DNA from: DATHZQ01 sp963823505
Lineage (GTDB): Bacteria > Actinomycetota > Acidimicrobiia > Spongiisociales > UBA5794
Length of the DNA stretch: 64,000 bases
Direction: 5' to 3'
Assembly (NCBI GenBank): GCA_963823505.1
Contig: CAWGLY010000005.1
Span: 2,294,001 to 2,358,000 of the forward strand
The position numbers and the translations under genes were made by a program. How positions within the stretch are numbered: position 1 is the first letter of the stretch; each line of letters begins with the position of its first letter. The notes below the pieces were generated by a model. That model was not told the DNA's origin, did no database searches, and saw only the letters and a program-made list of their open reading frames with translations. Positions 52,991 through 63,405 of the stretch are shown piece after piece.

Positions 52991-53785
52991 TCACGCCTCC
53001 AACATCAGCACCTCGTCGCGCACACAGGTGCCGCCGATGCGGGCTGCGTTGGCCGTCCACGACAGATCGATCCGCGACGGGTGGCCCATCTCCTCGCCCT
53101 GATCGATCGTGACGGCGCCGGTGGTCTCGCCGTCCGCCACCAGCGCGGTGGCCATCGCCACCGCGGCGCTTCCGGTGGCGGGGTCCTCGTAGATCCCGCC
53201 TGCCGGGGCAAAAAAGCGGGCGCGCACATGGTCCTCGCTGCGGGAGAACACCAGGGTCCCGAACGCTTCGGCGAGCACGTCCGCCTCGGGTGCGACCGCG
53301 GCGACGGTAGACGGGTCGCCGTACTCGAGGAGGAGGTAGTCCTTCGGGATCGCCACGCTCCACGACCGGATCGGCCGTGGCATACCGGCCCTGACGGCGA
53401 AGTCCACGTGGTCGTCCGACCGGGCGTTGCCTGGATCGATGGCCGCCTCGATCCAGGCTGCGTCCCCCGCAACCCCGACGGCGACCTCGCCGATGCCACA
53501 GCTCAGCCGATCGATCCCGCCGGGACCCATCGTGAGCATCATCCACGCGGTCCCGACGAGAGGGTGACCGGCGAAGGGCAGTTCGACCACAGGCGTGAAG
53601 ATCCGTACGTATGGGGACTGGCCTTCGGGCCAGTCGACAAACACGGTCTCTGAGTAGCCGAGGCCTGCGGCGATGGCCTGCATTCCGACATCGTCGAGCC
53701 CGACGGCGTCGATGATGACACCGAGATGGTTGCCGCCCTCGCCGTTGCGGGTGAACACTCTGAGCACTTGGCATGGACGTGACAT
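52991..53785 (-). CDS. PhzF-family isomerase
   Basis: This 264-residue protein has the PhzF fold signatures: NGEGGNHLGV near 14-23, the catalytic Glu in LGYSETVFV (E46), RIFTPVVELPFAGHP and EDPATGSAAVAM. The family carries out isomerisation or epimerisation reactions, with phenazine synthesis the classic case; no phenazine genes are nearby, so its substrate here is unknown. It is convergent with the hydrolase gene, 8 bp apart. Confidence 0.92.
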   Translation of the reverse strand: MSRPCQVLRVFTRNGEGGNHLGVIIDAVGLDDVGMQAIAAGLGYSETVFVDWPEGQSPYVRIFTPVVELPFAGHPLVGTAWMMLTMGPGGIDRLSCGIGEVAVGVAGDAAWIEAAIDPGNARSDDHVDFAVRAGMPRPIRSWSVAIPKDYLLLEYGDPSTVAAVAPEADVLAEAFGTLVFSRSEDHVRARFFAPAGGIYEDPATGSAAVAMATALVADGETTGAVTIDQGEEMGHPSRIDLSWTANAARIGGTCVRDEVLMLEA

Positions 53786-53840
53786 GCACCGAGCCTACCG
53801 CGGCGGTTTTCGCAGGCGTGGGGCGATTAGCGTCTCGGCC

Positions 53841-54068
53841 ATGGACAACATCACCGACGTCCTCGGTCTCGACGATCTCCTCGCCCAATTCATCCTCGCC
53901 GTCGGCGCCGCCATGATCCTGGGCAACGGTGCGGCCATCTGGATGCACAAGCAAGGAAAGACCCCGAAGAAGGCCGAAGGAGAGTTCCGCGCATCTCGCG
54001 CCTGGTGGCTGCTCAGCGTCGGTGCCGTCATCGCCCTGTGGGGCGCCGCCAGCCTCTTCTCGACCTGA
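53841..54068 (+). CDS. Small two-span membrane protein
   Basis: This 75-residue protein starts MDNITDVLGLDDLLAQF and has a span at about 15-33 (FILAVGAAMILGNGAAIWM), a basic loop (HKQGKTPKKAEGEFRASRA) and a second span to the end (WWLLSVGAVIALWGAASLF). No family was recognised. ATG 53841 was chosen for its position at the first hydrophobic segment. Confidence 0.75.
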   Translation: MDNITDVLGLDDLLAQFILAVGAAMILGNGAAIWMHKQGKTPKKAEGEFRASRAWWLLSVGAVIALWGAASLFST

Positions 54069-54105
54069 GCGCAGACGCTGGACCGTCTACACTGCAGCCC
54101 CCCAC

Positions 54106-54179
54106 GCGGGTGTAGTTCAATGGCAGAACATCAGCTTCCCAAGCTGAATACGGGGGTTCGATTCCCCTCACCCGCTCCA
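54106..54179 (+). tRNA. tRNA-Gly (anticodon CCC)
   Basis: A complete cloverleaf can be drawn. The acceptor GCGGGTG pairs with CACCCGC, the anticodon stem is TCAGC/GCTGA with loop TTCCCAA (anticodon CCC, reads GGG), and the T-arm GGGGG-TTCGATT-CCCCT has one G-U pair. The discriminator is T and CCA is encoded (54177-54179). A degenerate copy of its 3' half lies at 56495-56538. Confidence 0.95.
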
Positions 54180-54597
54180 ACTATCCGTGCTGGATCAGAA
54201 GCCCTGGTCAACGAGGCTGTCGGCCTCCGAGGTCGGGGCTTCTTCATGCCCGGCGTCCGAGGTGGGCACCATTCTTTCATCAACGTCAGCGGAGCGACGG
54301 TGCTCGGCTTCGTCACGTGCGTGTAGGGCGCCAGAGTGGGCGGCGGTCTCGAGACGTCCGACTTCGCCCAGTCGCACCCTGGTCTCGCTGCGTTCACGGT
54401 CGGCAGCATGGTGGCGCTCAGCCTGGCGGGCGCTCAGTCTGGCGGACGCCGGCGTCGGGCTCTGACTCGGCTCCTGACCCGGACGTCGCCGTCAGGTGAC
54501 CTGCGGGGCCCAGGAGACTGCTGATCAAATCCTCGTGAGGGCTCGCGGGTCCGCCACGGTGCCTGGTCACGACCTCGGTCACGAGCTCGAACTGACG
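54180..54597. other. Likely decayed sequence after the tRNA
   Basis: These 418 bases hold no convincing gene. On the minus strand, 54195-54491 is an open frame of about 98 codons without an upstream start. It is rich in Glu, Arg and Ala (for example SARQAERHHAADRERSE), like a coiled-coil tail, and may be a gene remnant. Its position between the tRNA and the CLC gene fits an old insertion site. Confidence 0.45.
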
Positions 54598-55944
54598 TCA
54601 ATCAGCAGTGGCCTGGTTCGCCGCCGGGTCGGCGACTGAAGTCGGGGGCGGCACCGGCTTGAGCCTGGCCGACACCACATAAGAGACGACGACCGCCACG
54701 ATCACCACCGGCGTCAACTGCAGCCCATCGGCTTGCAGGAACAGCACGACGAGCAGGACCGAGACGAGCGGCAAGCCGAGCATGGCGACCGTCATGGCGC
54801 CGATCCCCATCGCCACGCCGGCGATCATCGGCAGACCGGGCAGATGCGACATCAGGACCCCCAGCGCGGCGCCGATGAACATGCCAGGAAACACCGGCCC
54901 ACCACGGAAACTCGTCAGCGCCGCCCCGTAGGCAAGCCCCTTGCACACCACGAGAAGCAGGAGCGCACCGACCGTCCAACCAGCTGCGCCGGTGATCAAG
55001 GGACCCAATTGATTCTGCCCGGAGAACAGCACATCGGCAGCGGTCCGATCGGTGGCGCTCACGAAGATCAGGGTGACCACCCCGATGAAAGCCCCGACCA
55101 CGGGCATGAGCAGCACCATGCGACGCTCGATGATCGGTTGGAAGAACTGTGCGAACCTGGTGATCCCCGTACCGAGCAGCGCCGCCATCAGGCCGATCAC
55201 GATCGCCCACAGGAACTGCCCGAGCGTCGGCGAGCCGACGGGCGGAAGGCCGGAGATCGCCAGCGAGAAGGTGCCGAACCCGGTCCAGTTGTCGAGCCCG
55301 ACGTAGATGAGTGAACCGACGCCGGCGGCCAGCAGCCCGGGCAGCAGGACGATGCCCATCATCGACCCGCCAAGGCCGGCGGCTTCCATCAACAAGAACG
55401 CGCCAGCGAGCGGAGACCCGAGCAGCGTGGCGATCGCTGCGAAGCTCCCGGCCGCGCCGATCACCATGACCGCGGTGGCCGGCGCGTCCTTCTTGATCAG
55501 ACGCATGGCGAGTACGCCCAGCCCGCTGCCGATCGCGATCAGTGGAGCCTCGGGTCCCAGCACGACGCCGAGACTCAGGGTGAAGAATGCGGCAAGGGCG
55601 ATCCCGGGCAATTCGATCGGCAGGACCGGACCGCCGGTCTTGAAGCCTTCGGCCGGCTTGTGCCCCGCCTCGCCCGGCAAGTACCGGATCGTGAGCGCGA
55701 CGAGCAGTCCGCTGAGGGCGAGCGGCAGAATGGGCCACCAACCTGGCTGATCGCCGAAGCCGAGATCGCTCGGCAGCGTGGTGAACACGTACTGCTGCAC
55801 CTCGGCGACGCCTTGCAGGAAGAAGTACGCGACTGCAGCGACCGGAACACCCGTGATCGCTCCGAGCACCAACAACCGGACGTACTCCGGCTTCCGCAGC
55901 AACGCGGCCGGATCGGGAGCAGCAACCGTCGCCGAGTCAGTCAT
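54598..55944 (-). CDS. CLC-family chloride channel/antiporter
   Basis: This 448-residue membrane protein has about ten to twelve spans and the CLC selectivity elements in divergent form: LGPEAPLIAIGSGLG, with the gating Glu in G-P-E-A-P rather than G-R-E-G-P, and FRGGPVFPGMFIGAALG matching GxFxP. LLGSPLAGAFLLMEAAG is also typical. No C-terminal CBS domains are present. It could be a Cl-/H+ antiporter or a channel. ATG 55944 (MTDSATVAAPDP) is preferred to the in-frame ATG 55977. It lies between the tRNA-Gly gene and its partial copy. Confidence 0.9.
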   Translation of the reverse strand: MTDSATVAAPDPAALLRKPEYVRLLVLGAITGVPVAAVAYFFLQGVAEVQQYVFTTLPSDLGFGDQPGWWPILPLALSGLLVALTIRYLPGEAGHKPAEGFKTGGPVLPIELPGIALAAFFTLSLGVVLGPEAPLIAIGSGLGVLAMRLIKKDAPATAVMVIGAAGSFAAIATLLGSPLAGAFLLMEAAGLGGSMMGIVLLPGLLAAGVGSLIYVGLDNWTGFGTFSLAISGLPPVGSPTLGQFLWAIVIGLMAALLGTGITRFAQFFQPIIERRMVLLMPVVGAFIGVVTLIFVSATDRTAADVLFSGQNQLGPLITGAAGWTVGALLLLVVCKGLAYGAALTSFRGGPVFPGMFIGAALGVLMSHLPGLPMIAGVAMGIGAMTVAMLGLPLVSVLLVVLFLQADGLQLTPVVIVAVVVSYVVSARLKPVPPPTSVADPAANQATAD

Positions 55945-56122
55945 GGCAGCAACACTCGCGTCGTGGTGGGTGCACATCTTGCGGTCATGCCGTGCCGTTG
56001 GTGCCTCATGCGTCGGAGAGCGTACACCGGTTCAACGCGCGGCCTCAGCTGATTCTTGATGAACCTGCCCGGGAGACCGTCCAAGTCATCACCCACGGGT
56101 TGCTGATCCGCTTGCAGATCTC

Positions 56123-56419
56123 TCAGGACCAGCCCGAGCGTGTTCCGGGCGCGTCGCTTCGACCGTCGCAACGGAGGCGGACACCGAGGGTCTGATGGGG
56201 CTGTAGCCCGGCATCGTCGAAACCGTTGATCGATCCCGACATGTGGAGCAACCACACAGGGCACCGAGATTCGCCGACGAGGCCGGCGGCCTCGTCCCAG
56301 TTCCGTTCCAGATTGGCGACCCGGTGCCGCATCGTCTGGGCGTAGGGCTTGCGCAGGTTCTCCACATCGCGCACCTCGAATCCCGCCTGTTTCATGAAAA
56401 CCATGGTCGAGACCCGTCA
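56123..56419 (-). pseudogene. Cyclopropane-fatty-acid synthase C-terminal remnant
   Basis: The last 90 or so codons of a cyclopropane-fatty-acyl-phospholipid synthase / mycolic-acid methyltransferase-type gene can be read: MKQAGFEVRDVENLRKPYAQ, RHRVANLERNWDEAAGL, LLHMSGSINGF and the LGVR-x-DGRS ending with a natural stop at 56123. An in-frame TGA lies just upstream, and about three quarters of the gene, including the SAM-binding site, is missing. It lies inside the suspected insertion next to the tRNA-Gly copy. Confidence 0.75.
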
Positions 56420-56494
56420 TTGGCGGACAACGAAGATGCTCACTGACCAGGACATCTGCCGAAATCGCTGGGGTGTGGATGTTGCTCGGATTCC

Positions 56495-56538
56495 TTCCCA
56501 AGCTGAATACGGGTGTTCGATCCTGCTCACCCGCTCCA
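56495..56538 (+). repeat. Degenerate copy of the tRNA-Gly 3' end, possible att site
   Basis: These 44 bases match 54136-54179, from the anticodon loop of tRNA-Gly to CCA, at 40 of 44 positions. The differences break two T-stem pairs, and there is no 5' half, so it is not a working tRNA. Direct repeats of a tRNA 3' end are the usual mark of a site-specific integration. The enclosed 2.3 kb has no integrase. Confidence 0.8.
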
Positions 56539-56558
56539 GGCAGAGGCCCTCGCAGGTT

Positions 56559-56981
56559 TCATCCCAACCTCGCAACCGCCAAACCGAGGCGAGCGGCTGC
56601 GGCGGCGAGGTCGGCATCGCCGCTCACGAGAACGAGGTCGGCGGCGGCGACCGTCAAGGCCGCCGCCAAGTGGATCGCGTCGTAGCCTCGCAGCGATTCA
56701 GACTGGGCCAACTCGCCCGCTTGCCGGACGACCGCTTCGGTGATCTCGACGTGATCGACCTCGGTCCCCAAGTCGTCGAGAACATCGACCGCCGAGCCCA
56801 GCTGGCGGGCCGTGAGGCGCCCCATTCGCTGTGCCATCGCCAATGCAGCACGCGCCTCGGCATACATGATGCGACTACTCACCACGTGACTCGCGTCGTC
56901 CCACAACCGGTCGCACACCGACGACGACGACTCCTGGACGAGCAGCGGGATCACCGCCGACGTGTCGAAATAGGCGATCAC
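56559..56981 (-). CDS. PIN-domain toxin (VapC-like)
   Basis: This 140-residue PIN-domain ribonuclease has the acidic metal-site set: IAYFDTSAVIPLL (first Asp), IMYAEARAALA (Glu), SLRGYDAIHLAAAL (Asp) and LVSGDADLAAAA (Asp). GTG 56981 overlaps the stop of the upstream antitoxin gene as GTGA, the usual order for type II toxin-antitoxin pairs. It lies right after the degenerate tRNA-Gly copy. Confidence 0.93.
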   Translation of the reverse strand: MIAYFDTSAVIPLLVQESSSSVCDRLWDDASHVVSSRIMYAEARAALAMAQRMGRLTARQLGSAVDVLDDLGTEVDHVEITEAVVRQAGELAQSESLRGYDAIHLAAALTVAAADLVLVSGDADLAAAAARLGLAVARLG

Positions 56982-57235
56982 TGCCGCTGCTCGGCCACCA
57001 GATCGCTGACCGATCCCTTGCCCGCGACGCGCCGACCAGACCGCGGACGCTTGGTCGCACGGGCAGGCGTGACCAACCCCTCGCTGACCAATCGGTCGAG
57101 AACGCGTGGCTCCTCGAGCGGAACGAGCCGGGCCACCGCCTTGCCATGGTCGGTCACCGTCACCTCCTGGCCCTCGCCCACTGCAGCCAGGTACCGACTG
57201 AGGTGATCACGCAACTCTCGTACACCGACATCCAT
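56978..57235 (-). CDS. Phd/YefM-type antitoxin
   Basis: This 85-residue protein has the Phd-family start MDVGVRELRDHLSRYLAAV and EGQEVTVTDHGKAVARLVPL. Its C-terminal toxin-binding tail is basic and Arg-rich (ARATKRPRSGRRVAGKG). It is the antitoxin partner of the overlapping PIN toxin gene and probably represses the operon. ATG 57235 was chosen because the family N-terminus starts there; the frame upstream is open but unrelated. Confidence 0.92.
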   Translation of the reverse strand: MDVGVRELRDHLSRYLAAVGEGQEVTVTDHGKAVARLVPLEEPRVLDRLVSEGLVTPARATKRPRSGRRVAGKGSVSDLVAEQRQ

Positions 57236-57484
57236 TGGCACATTGTGGCGCTTTTGCGGAGAGAAATCTAGCCACTTCACAAACGAGCGCTGGCCAACGA
57301 TGCATCGGTTGCCATAGTGGCGAGCGGGATGCCAAGAAGCCACGGCAGCGTGGCGCTTCTGACGTCGGACCGGGGTGGCCTCCAGCCGCTCCTCACGGAA
57401 CTTGGAGCGCCAGTCCGGATCGTTGCCGTCTGAGCCACCAACTGGCAGAGACCGCACCAAGCGGCAGCGCTACCATCTGCGCCG

Positions 57485-58057
57485 ATGATCTTCTCTGATC
57501 GCACCATCAAGGAATCGGTCGCTGCAGGGCGCATCATCATCGATCCGTACGACGAAGCGATGGTGCAGCCATCGAGCGTCGACCTGCGTTGCGGGAGCAC
57601 CTTCCGGGTGTTCGAGAACCACCGCTATTCCGTCATCGACCCAAAGGCGCCGCAGGCAGACCTGACGTCGGCAGTGGAAGGCTCGGAGGAAGAGCCATTC
57701 ATCCTGCACCCCGGCGAGTTCGTGCTCGGGTCCACCGCAGAAGTGCTGGGTCTGGCCGACGACATCGTCGCCAGGCTTGAAGGGAAGTCGAGCCTCGGCC
57801 GGCTCGGGCTGCTCATTCACTCGACAGCGGGCTTCATCGACCCAGGCTTCAAAGGTCAGGTGACGCTGGAGCTGTCCAACGTCGCCAACCTCCCCATCGC
57901 CATCTATCCCGGCATGAAGATCGGCCAGGTGTCGTTCTACGCACTCAGCACGCCTGCGGACAATCCGTACGGCTCGCCGGGTGCCGGATCCAAGTATCAG
58001 GGTCAGTCGGGGCCAACACCGAGCCGCATGCACAAAGACTTCGGAGATGACTCATGA
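57485..58057 (+). CDS. dcd: dCTP deaminase
   Basis: This 190-residue trimeric enzyme converts dCTP to dUTP, or directly to dUMP as in the bifunctional actinobacterial form. It has the early blocks LSDR-like MIFSDRTIKESV and VQPSSVDLRCGSTFRV, the core EGKSSLGRLGLLIHSTAGFI with the catalytic Ser/Arg/Glu and DPGFKGQVTLELSN. The C-terminal KYQGQSGPTPSRMHKDF lid segment is complete. The tail overlaps the next gene as ATGA. Confidence 0.96.
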   Translation: MIFSDRTIKESVAAGRIIIDPYDEAMVQPSSVDLRCGSTFRVFENHRYSVIDPKAPQADLTSAVEGSEEEPFILHPGEFVLGSTAEVLGLADDIVARLEGKSSLGRLGLLIHSTAGFIDPGFKGQVTLELSNVANLPIAIYPGMKIGQVSFYALSTPADNPYGSPGAGSKYQGQSGPTPSRMHKDFGDDS

Positions 58058-58416
58058 CGACGGCCCCCATCCCCACCCTCATCTCAGTCGTGATCAACTG
58101 TGTCGACGTTGAACCGCTCGTCAGGTTCTGGTCGCACCTGCTGGACACCAAGGAGGCCCAGCGGTTTCCCGGCTTCGTCTGGCTCGAGCCATCCGGCGAG
58201 GGGGCGCCCGCACTGGCGTTCCAGCAGGTGGCCGATCCCACTCCGGGACGGAACCGGGTGCATCTGGACTTCGCGACCGACGATCGTGAAGGGCTGATCG
58301 AACGAGTCATCGAGCTCGGCGGCAGCCGGGTCGAAGATCACGAGATCGCCGGCTTCCACTGGACCGTCCTGGCTGACCCCGAGGGGAACGAGTTCTGCGC
58401 CGCCGGAGGGCACTGA
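58054..58416 (+). CDS. VOC-superfamily (glyoxalase/bleomycin-resistance-like) protein
   Basis: This 120-residue single-domain protein begins with PTLISVVINCVDVEPLVRFW and has NRVHLDFATDDREGLIERV and the ending FHWTVLADPEGNEFCAAG, which carries the typical metal-ligand Glu. Metal ligands are partly conserved. The substrate is unknown. It overlaps dcd by four bases and is convergent with the ATPase gene, 11 bp apart. Confidence 0.88.
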   Translation: MTTAPIPTLISVVINCVDVEPLVRFWSHLLDTKEAQRFPGFVWLEPSGEGAPALAFQQVADPTPGRNRVHLDFATDDREGLIERVIELGGSRVEDHEIAGFHWTVLADPEGNEFCAAGGH

Positions 58417-58427
58417 GCCGCCGCCAC

Positions 58428-61151
<2,724 letters not shown>

Positions 61152-61252
61152 GAGACCTCACTGATCGCGTCGAGAGCAGCCTATTACCGAAGACGAGAGT
61201 GCGATTCGGAGCGCGTGATTCTCTGATCTGACAACTGTCGGCGGGTCCAATG

Positions 61253-61393
<141 letters not shown>

Positions 61394-61435
61394 GGGGGGC
61401 GTCGGGGGGTTGGGGGGCGGCGGTAGGGTGCGGCA

Positions 61436-61843
61436 ATGGATCGGTTGCGGATCGTTCGCATCATGGGAATGTCGTTTGTCGGGCTGCTCGTGGTACTCGC
61501 CGTGGTCCTCATGGCGCTGTCCGGAGACTGGGACCCGGCGGACGACGAACTGGCGAGGCTGGGGATGATCGCTTCGGGAGTCGTCGGCGTGCTGGGGCTC
61601 ATGGTCGCACTGTGGTGGCGCAGCCGGGCGACGGCGCGTCCTGTACCGGCAGCGAAGCTGATGAACGGCTTTCTGATCAGCGTTGCTGCCGCCGAGACCG
61701 GCATGCTGCTCGGGTTTGTCTTCGCCATGGGCAGCAGGAGCATGGCGCCGTTCTGGATCGGGGCCGCCATCTTCGCCGTGAGCCTCACGGTCCTGTTGAC
61801 GGCACTGAACCAAGTCGAGATCGAGGATCCCGGTCCGTACTGA
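61436..61843 (+). CDS. Four-span membrane protein of unknown function
   Basis: This 135-residue protein has four hydrophobic spans (about 9-29, 42-60, 75-97, 102-122) and short polar ends. It begins MDRLRIVRIMGMSFVGLLVV. No family was recognised. It starts 43 bp beyond the heptamer array and is convergent with the ABC gene, 4 bp apart. Confidence 0.75.
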   Translation: MDRLRIVRIMGMSFVGLLVVLAVVLMALSGDWDPADDELARLGMIASGVVGVLGLMVALWWRSRATARPVPAAKLMNGFLISVAAAETGMLLGFVFAMGSRSMAPFWIGAAIFAVSLTVLLTALNQVEIEDPGPY

Positions 61844-61847
61844 TCGA

Positions 61848-62573
61848 CTACCGGATCGGCCGCTGAGTCTCGATCGACGTGCCCTGCGTCAGCCACAATG
61901 AGAGCTCCTCGCGGGTGGGCTCGTGCAAGGTGCCGTCTTGGACGAAGAACGCCCGGTCCACGTAGTTGAGCGCCGCAGGGTCGTGGCTTGCCATGATCAC
62001 CGCCGTGCCCTCGTGTGCCACGGTGCGCAGCAGATCGAGGATCGCGGCACCCGTCGCGGTGTCGAGCTCCCCTGTCGGCTCGTCCGCCAGGAGGTACGAG
62101 GGTCCGTGCACCAGGGCGCGAGCGATGGCTACCCGCTGTTGCTCGCCGCCTGAGAGCTCATCGGGACGGTGCCCAGATCGTCCACCCATCTCGACCGAGG
62201 CGAGCGCCGCATCGACCCGCTCTTTGGCCTTGCGTCCCGAGACGCCGAGCAGTCGCAACGAAACGTCGACGTTCTCCGCTGCCGACAGCAGCGGCAAGAG
62301 TCCTGCGGTTTGGAAGACGAAGCCGAGCTGCGTCCGCCGCACCTTGGCGGAGGCACCCTCGCCCCTGTCGTCGATACGCTCGCCGTCGAGAACGACCTCG
62401 CCGGAATCGGGTCGGAGCAGCAAGCCCGACATATGGAGCAGCGACGTCTTCCCTGAGCCCGATGGACCGAACAGCGCCACGAACTCGCCCGGCGCCACCG
62501 TCAGCGAGACGTCGTTGGCGCCAACGGCGCCCCCTGGGTAGAGCTTGGAGACTCCACTCAGTTCAAGCGCCAT
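61848..62573 (-). CDS. LolD/MacB-type ABC ATP-binding protein
   Basis: This 241-residue ATPase has Walker A GPSGSGKTSLLHMS, FVFQTAGLLPLLSAAENV, the signature LSGGEQQRVAIARAL, Walker B YLLADEPTGELD and the H-switch MASHDPAAL. It is of the type that works with FtsX-like permeases in lipoprotein or peptide export. ATG 62573 was chosen since GGAG lies 8 bases upstream; ATG 62579 and 62585 are alternatives. Its start overlaps the upstream gene's end by 11 bp. Confidence 0.93.
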   Translation of the reverse strand: MALELSGVSKLYPGGAVGANDVSLTVAPGEFVALFGPSGSGKTSLLHMSGLLLRPDSGEVVLDGERIDDRGEGASAKVRRTQLGFVFQTAGLLPLLSAAENVDVSLRLLGVSGRKAKERVDAALASVEMGGRSGHRPDELSGGEQQRVAIARALVHGPSYLLADEPTGELDTATGAAILDLLRTVAHEGTAVIMASHDPAALNYVDRAFFVQDGTLHEPTREELSLWLTQGTSIETQRPIR

Positions 62574-63405
62574 TGTCATCTCCATCCGGTTGCAGCAGGA
62601 TCCCATCGTCGGTGAGCCGCGCTGTCGCCCGATCCCCGATCCCGGCTTCGAGCAGCATGTCGCGAGGGATCTCGACGGCTCCGCTCGCACCGATGGACAC
62701 GATGGCGGACTCTCTGTGGTGATCGCCGGTCGCCATCTTGCCGTCGGCGAGGCGCACCACCCGGTCGGTGCGCTGAGCGAGCGCAACATCGTGAGTGACC
62801 ACGAGGATCGACAGACCACCCTCCTGGTTGAGCCTGCGCAGCAGGTCGTAGATGCCCAGCGAAGTCTCGGTGTCCAACTCGCCCGTCGGCTCGTCGGCGA
62901 GCAACAGCTTGGGGCCAAGCGCCAGCGCCACACAGAGCGCCAGACGCTGCTGCTCGCCGCCGGACATCGTGTGGACGCTGGCGTAGGCCTGGTTGCGCAG
63001 TCCTACGGCTTCGAGCAGGGCCAGCGAACGGGCTTTGCGCCTACGGCCGCTGACCCCGGCGAGCAGCATCGGCAGTTCGACGTTCTGAATCGCCTTGAGA
63101 TAGGGCAGCAGGTTGCGGGTGAAGTCCTGCCACAGGAAGCCGACGTTGCGCCGATAGTGCTGGACGAGGCCGCTCTCGGTGACGCCTGTGAGGTCGACGC
63201 TGGTCACCTCGACGGCGCCGGCAGAAGGCACGTCGAGCCCGGCGAGGATCTGGAGCAGCGTGGACTTGCCTGCCCCCGATTTGCCCACGACGGAGATGAA
63301 CTCGCCTTCCTCCATGAAAAAGTCGAGACCCTGGAGGGCAACCACCTCGAGGTTGCCCTGCTTGTGGATCTTGATGACGTTGCGGCAGTCGATGATGGCC
63401 GGCAT
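62563..63405 (-). CDS. LolD/MacB-type ABC ATP-binding protein with C-terminal extension
   Basis: This 280-residue ATPase has Walker A GKSGAGKSTLLQIL, FLWQDFTRNLLPYLKAI, the signature MSGGEQQRLALCVAL, Walker B LLLADEPTGELDTETS and VVTHDVALAQ. An additional 50 or so residues after the core resemble a small AbrB/SpoVT-like or Lon-like beta unit (AVEIPRDMLLEAGIGDRATA). It is coupled by ATGA overlap to the permease upstream and overlaps the next ATPase gene. Confidence 0.92.
   Translation of the reverse strand: MPAIIDCRNVIKIHKQGNLEVVALQGLDFFMEEGEFISVVGKSGAGKSTLLQILAGLDVPSAGAVEVTSVDLTGVTESGLVQHYRRNVGFLWQDFTRNLLPYLKAIQNVELPMLLAGVSGRRRKARSLALLEAVGLRNQAYASVHTMSGGEQQRLALCVALALGPKLLLADEPTGELDTETSLGIYDLLRRLNQEGGLSILVVTHDVALAQRTDRVVRLADGKMATGDHHRESAIVSIGASGAVEIPRDMLLEAGIGDRATARLTDDGILLQPDGDDNGA

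Noticed and set aside
55941..56501. A 186-codon frame covering the cfa remnant
   Set aside because: It is in a different frame from the recognisable cfa C-terminus and is Arg/Pro-rich like other shadows.
54106..57235. Intact prophage or integrative element
   Set aside because: No integrase, recombinase, replication or structural genes are visible; only a decayed att-like repeat and cargo-like genes remain.
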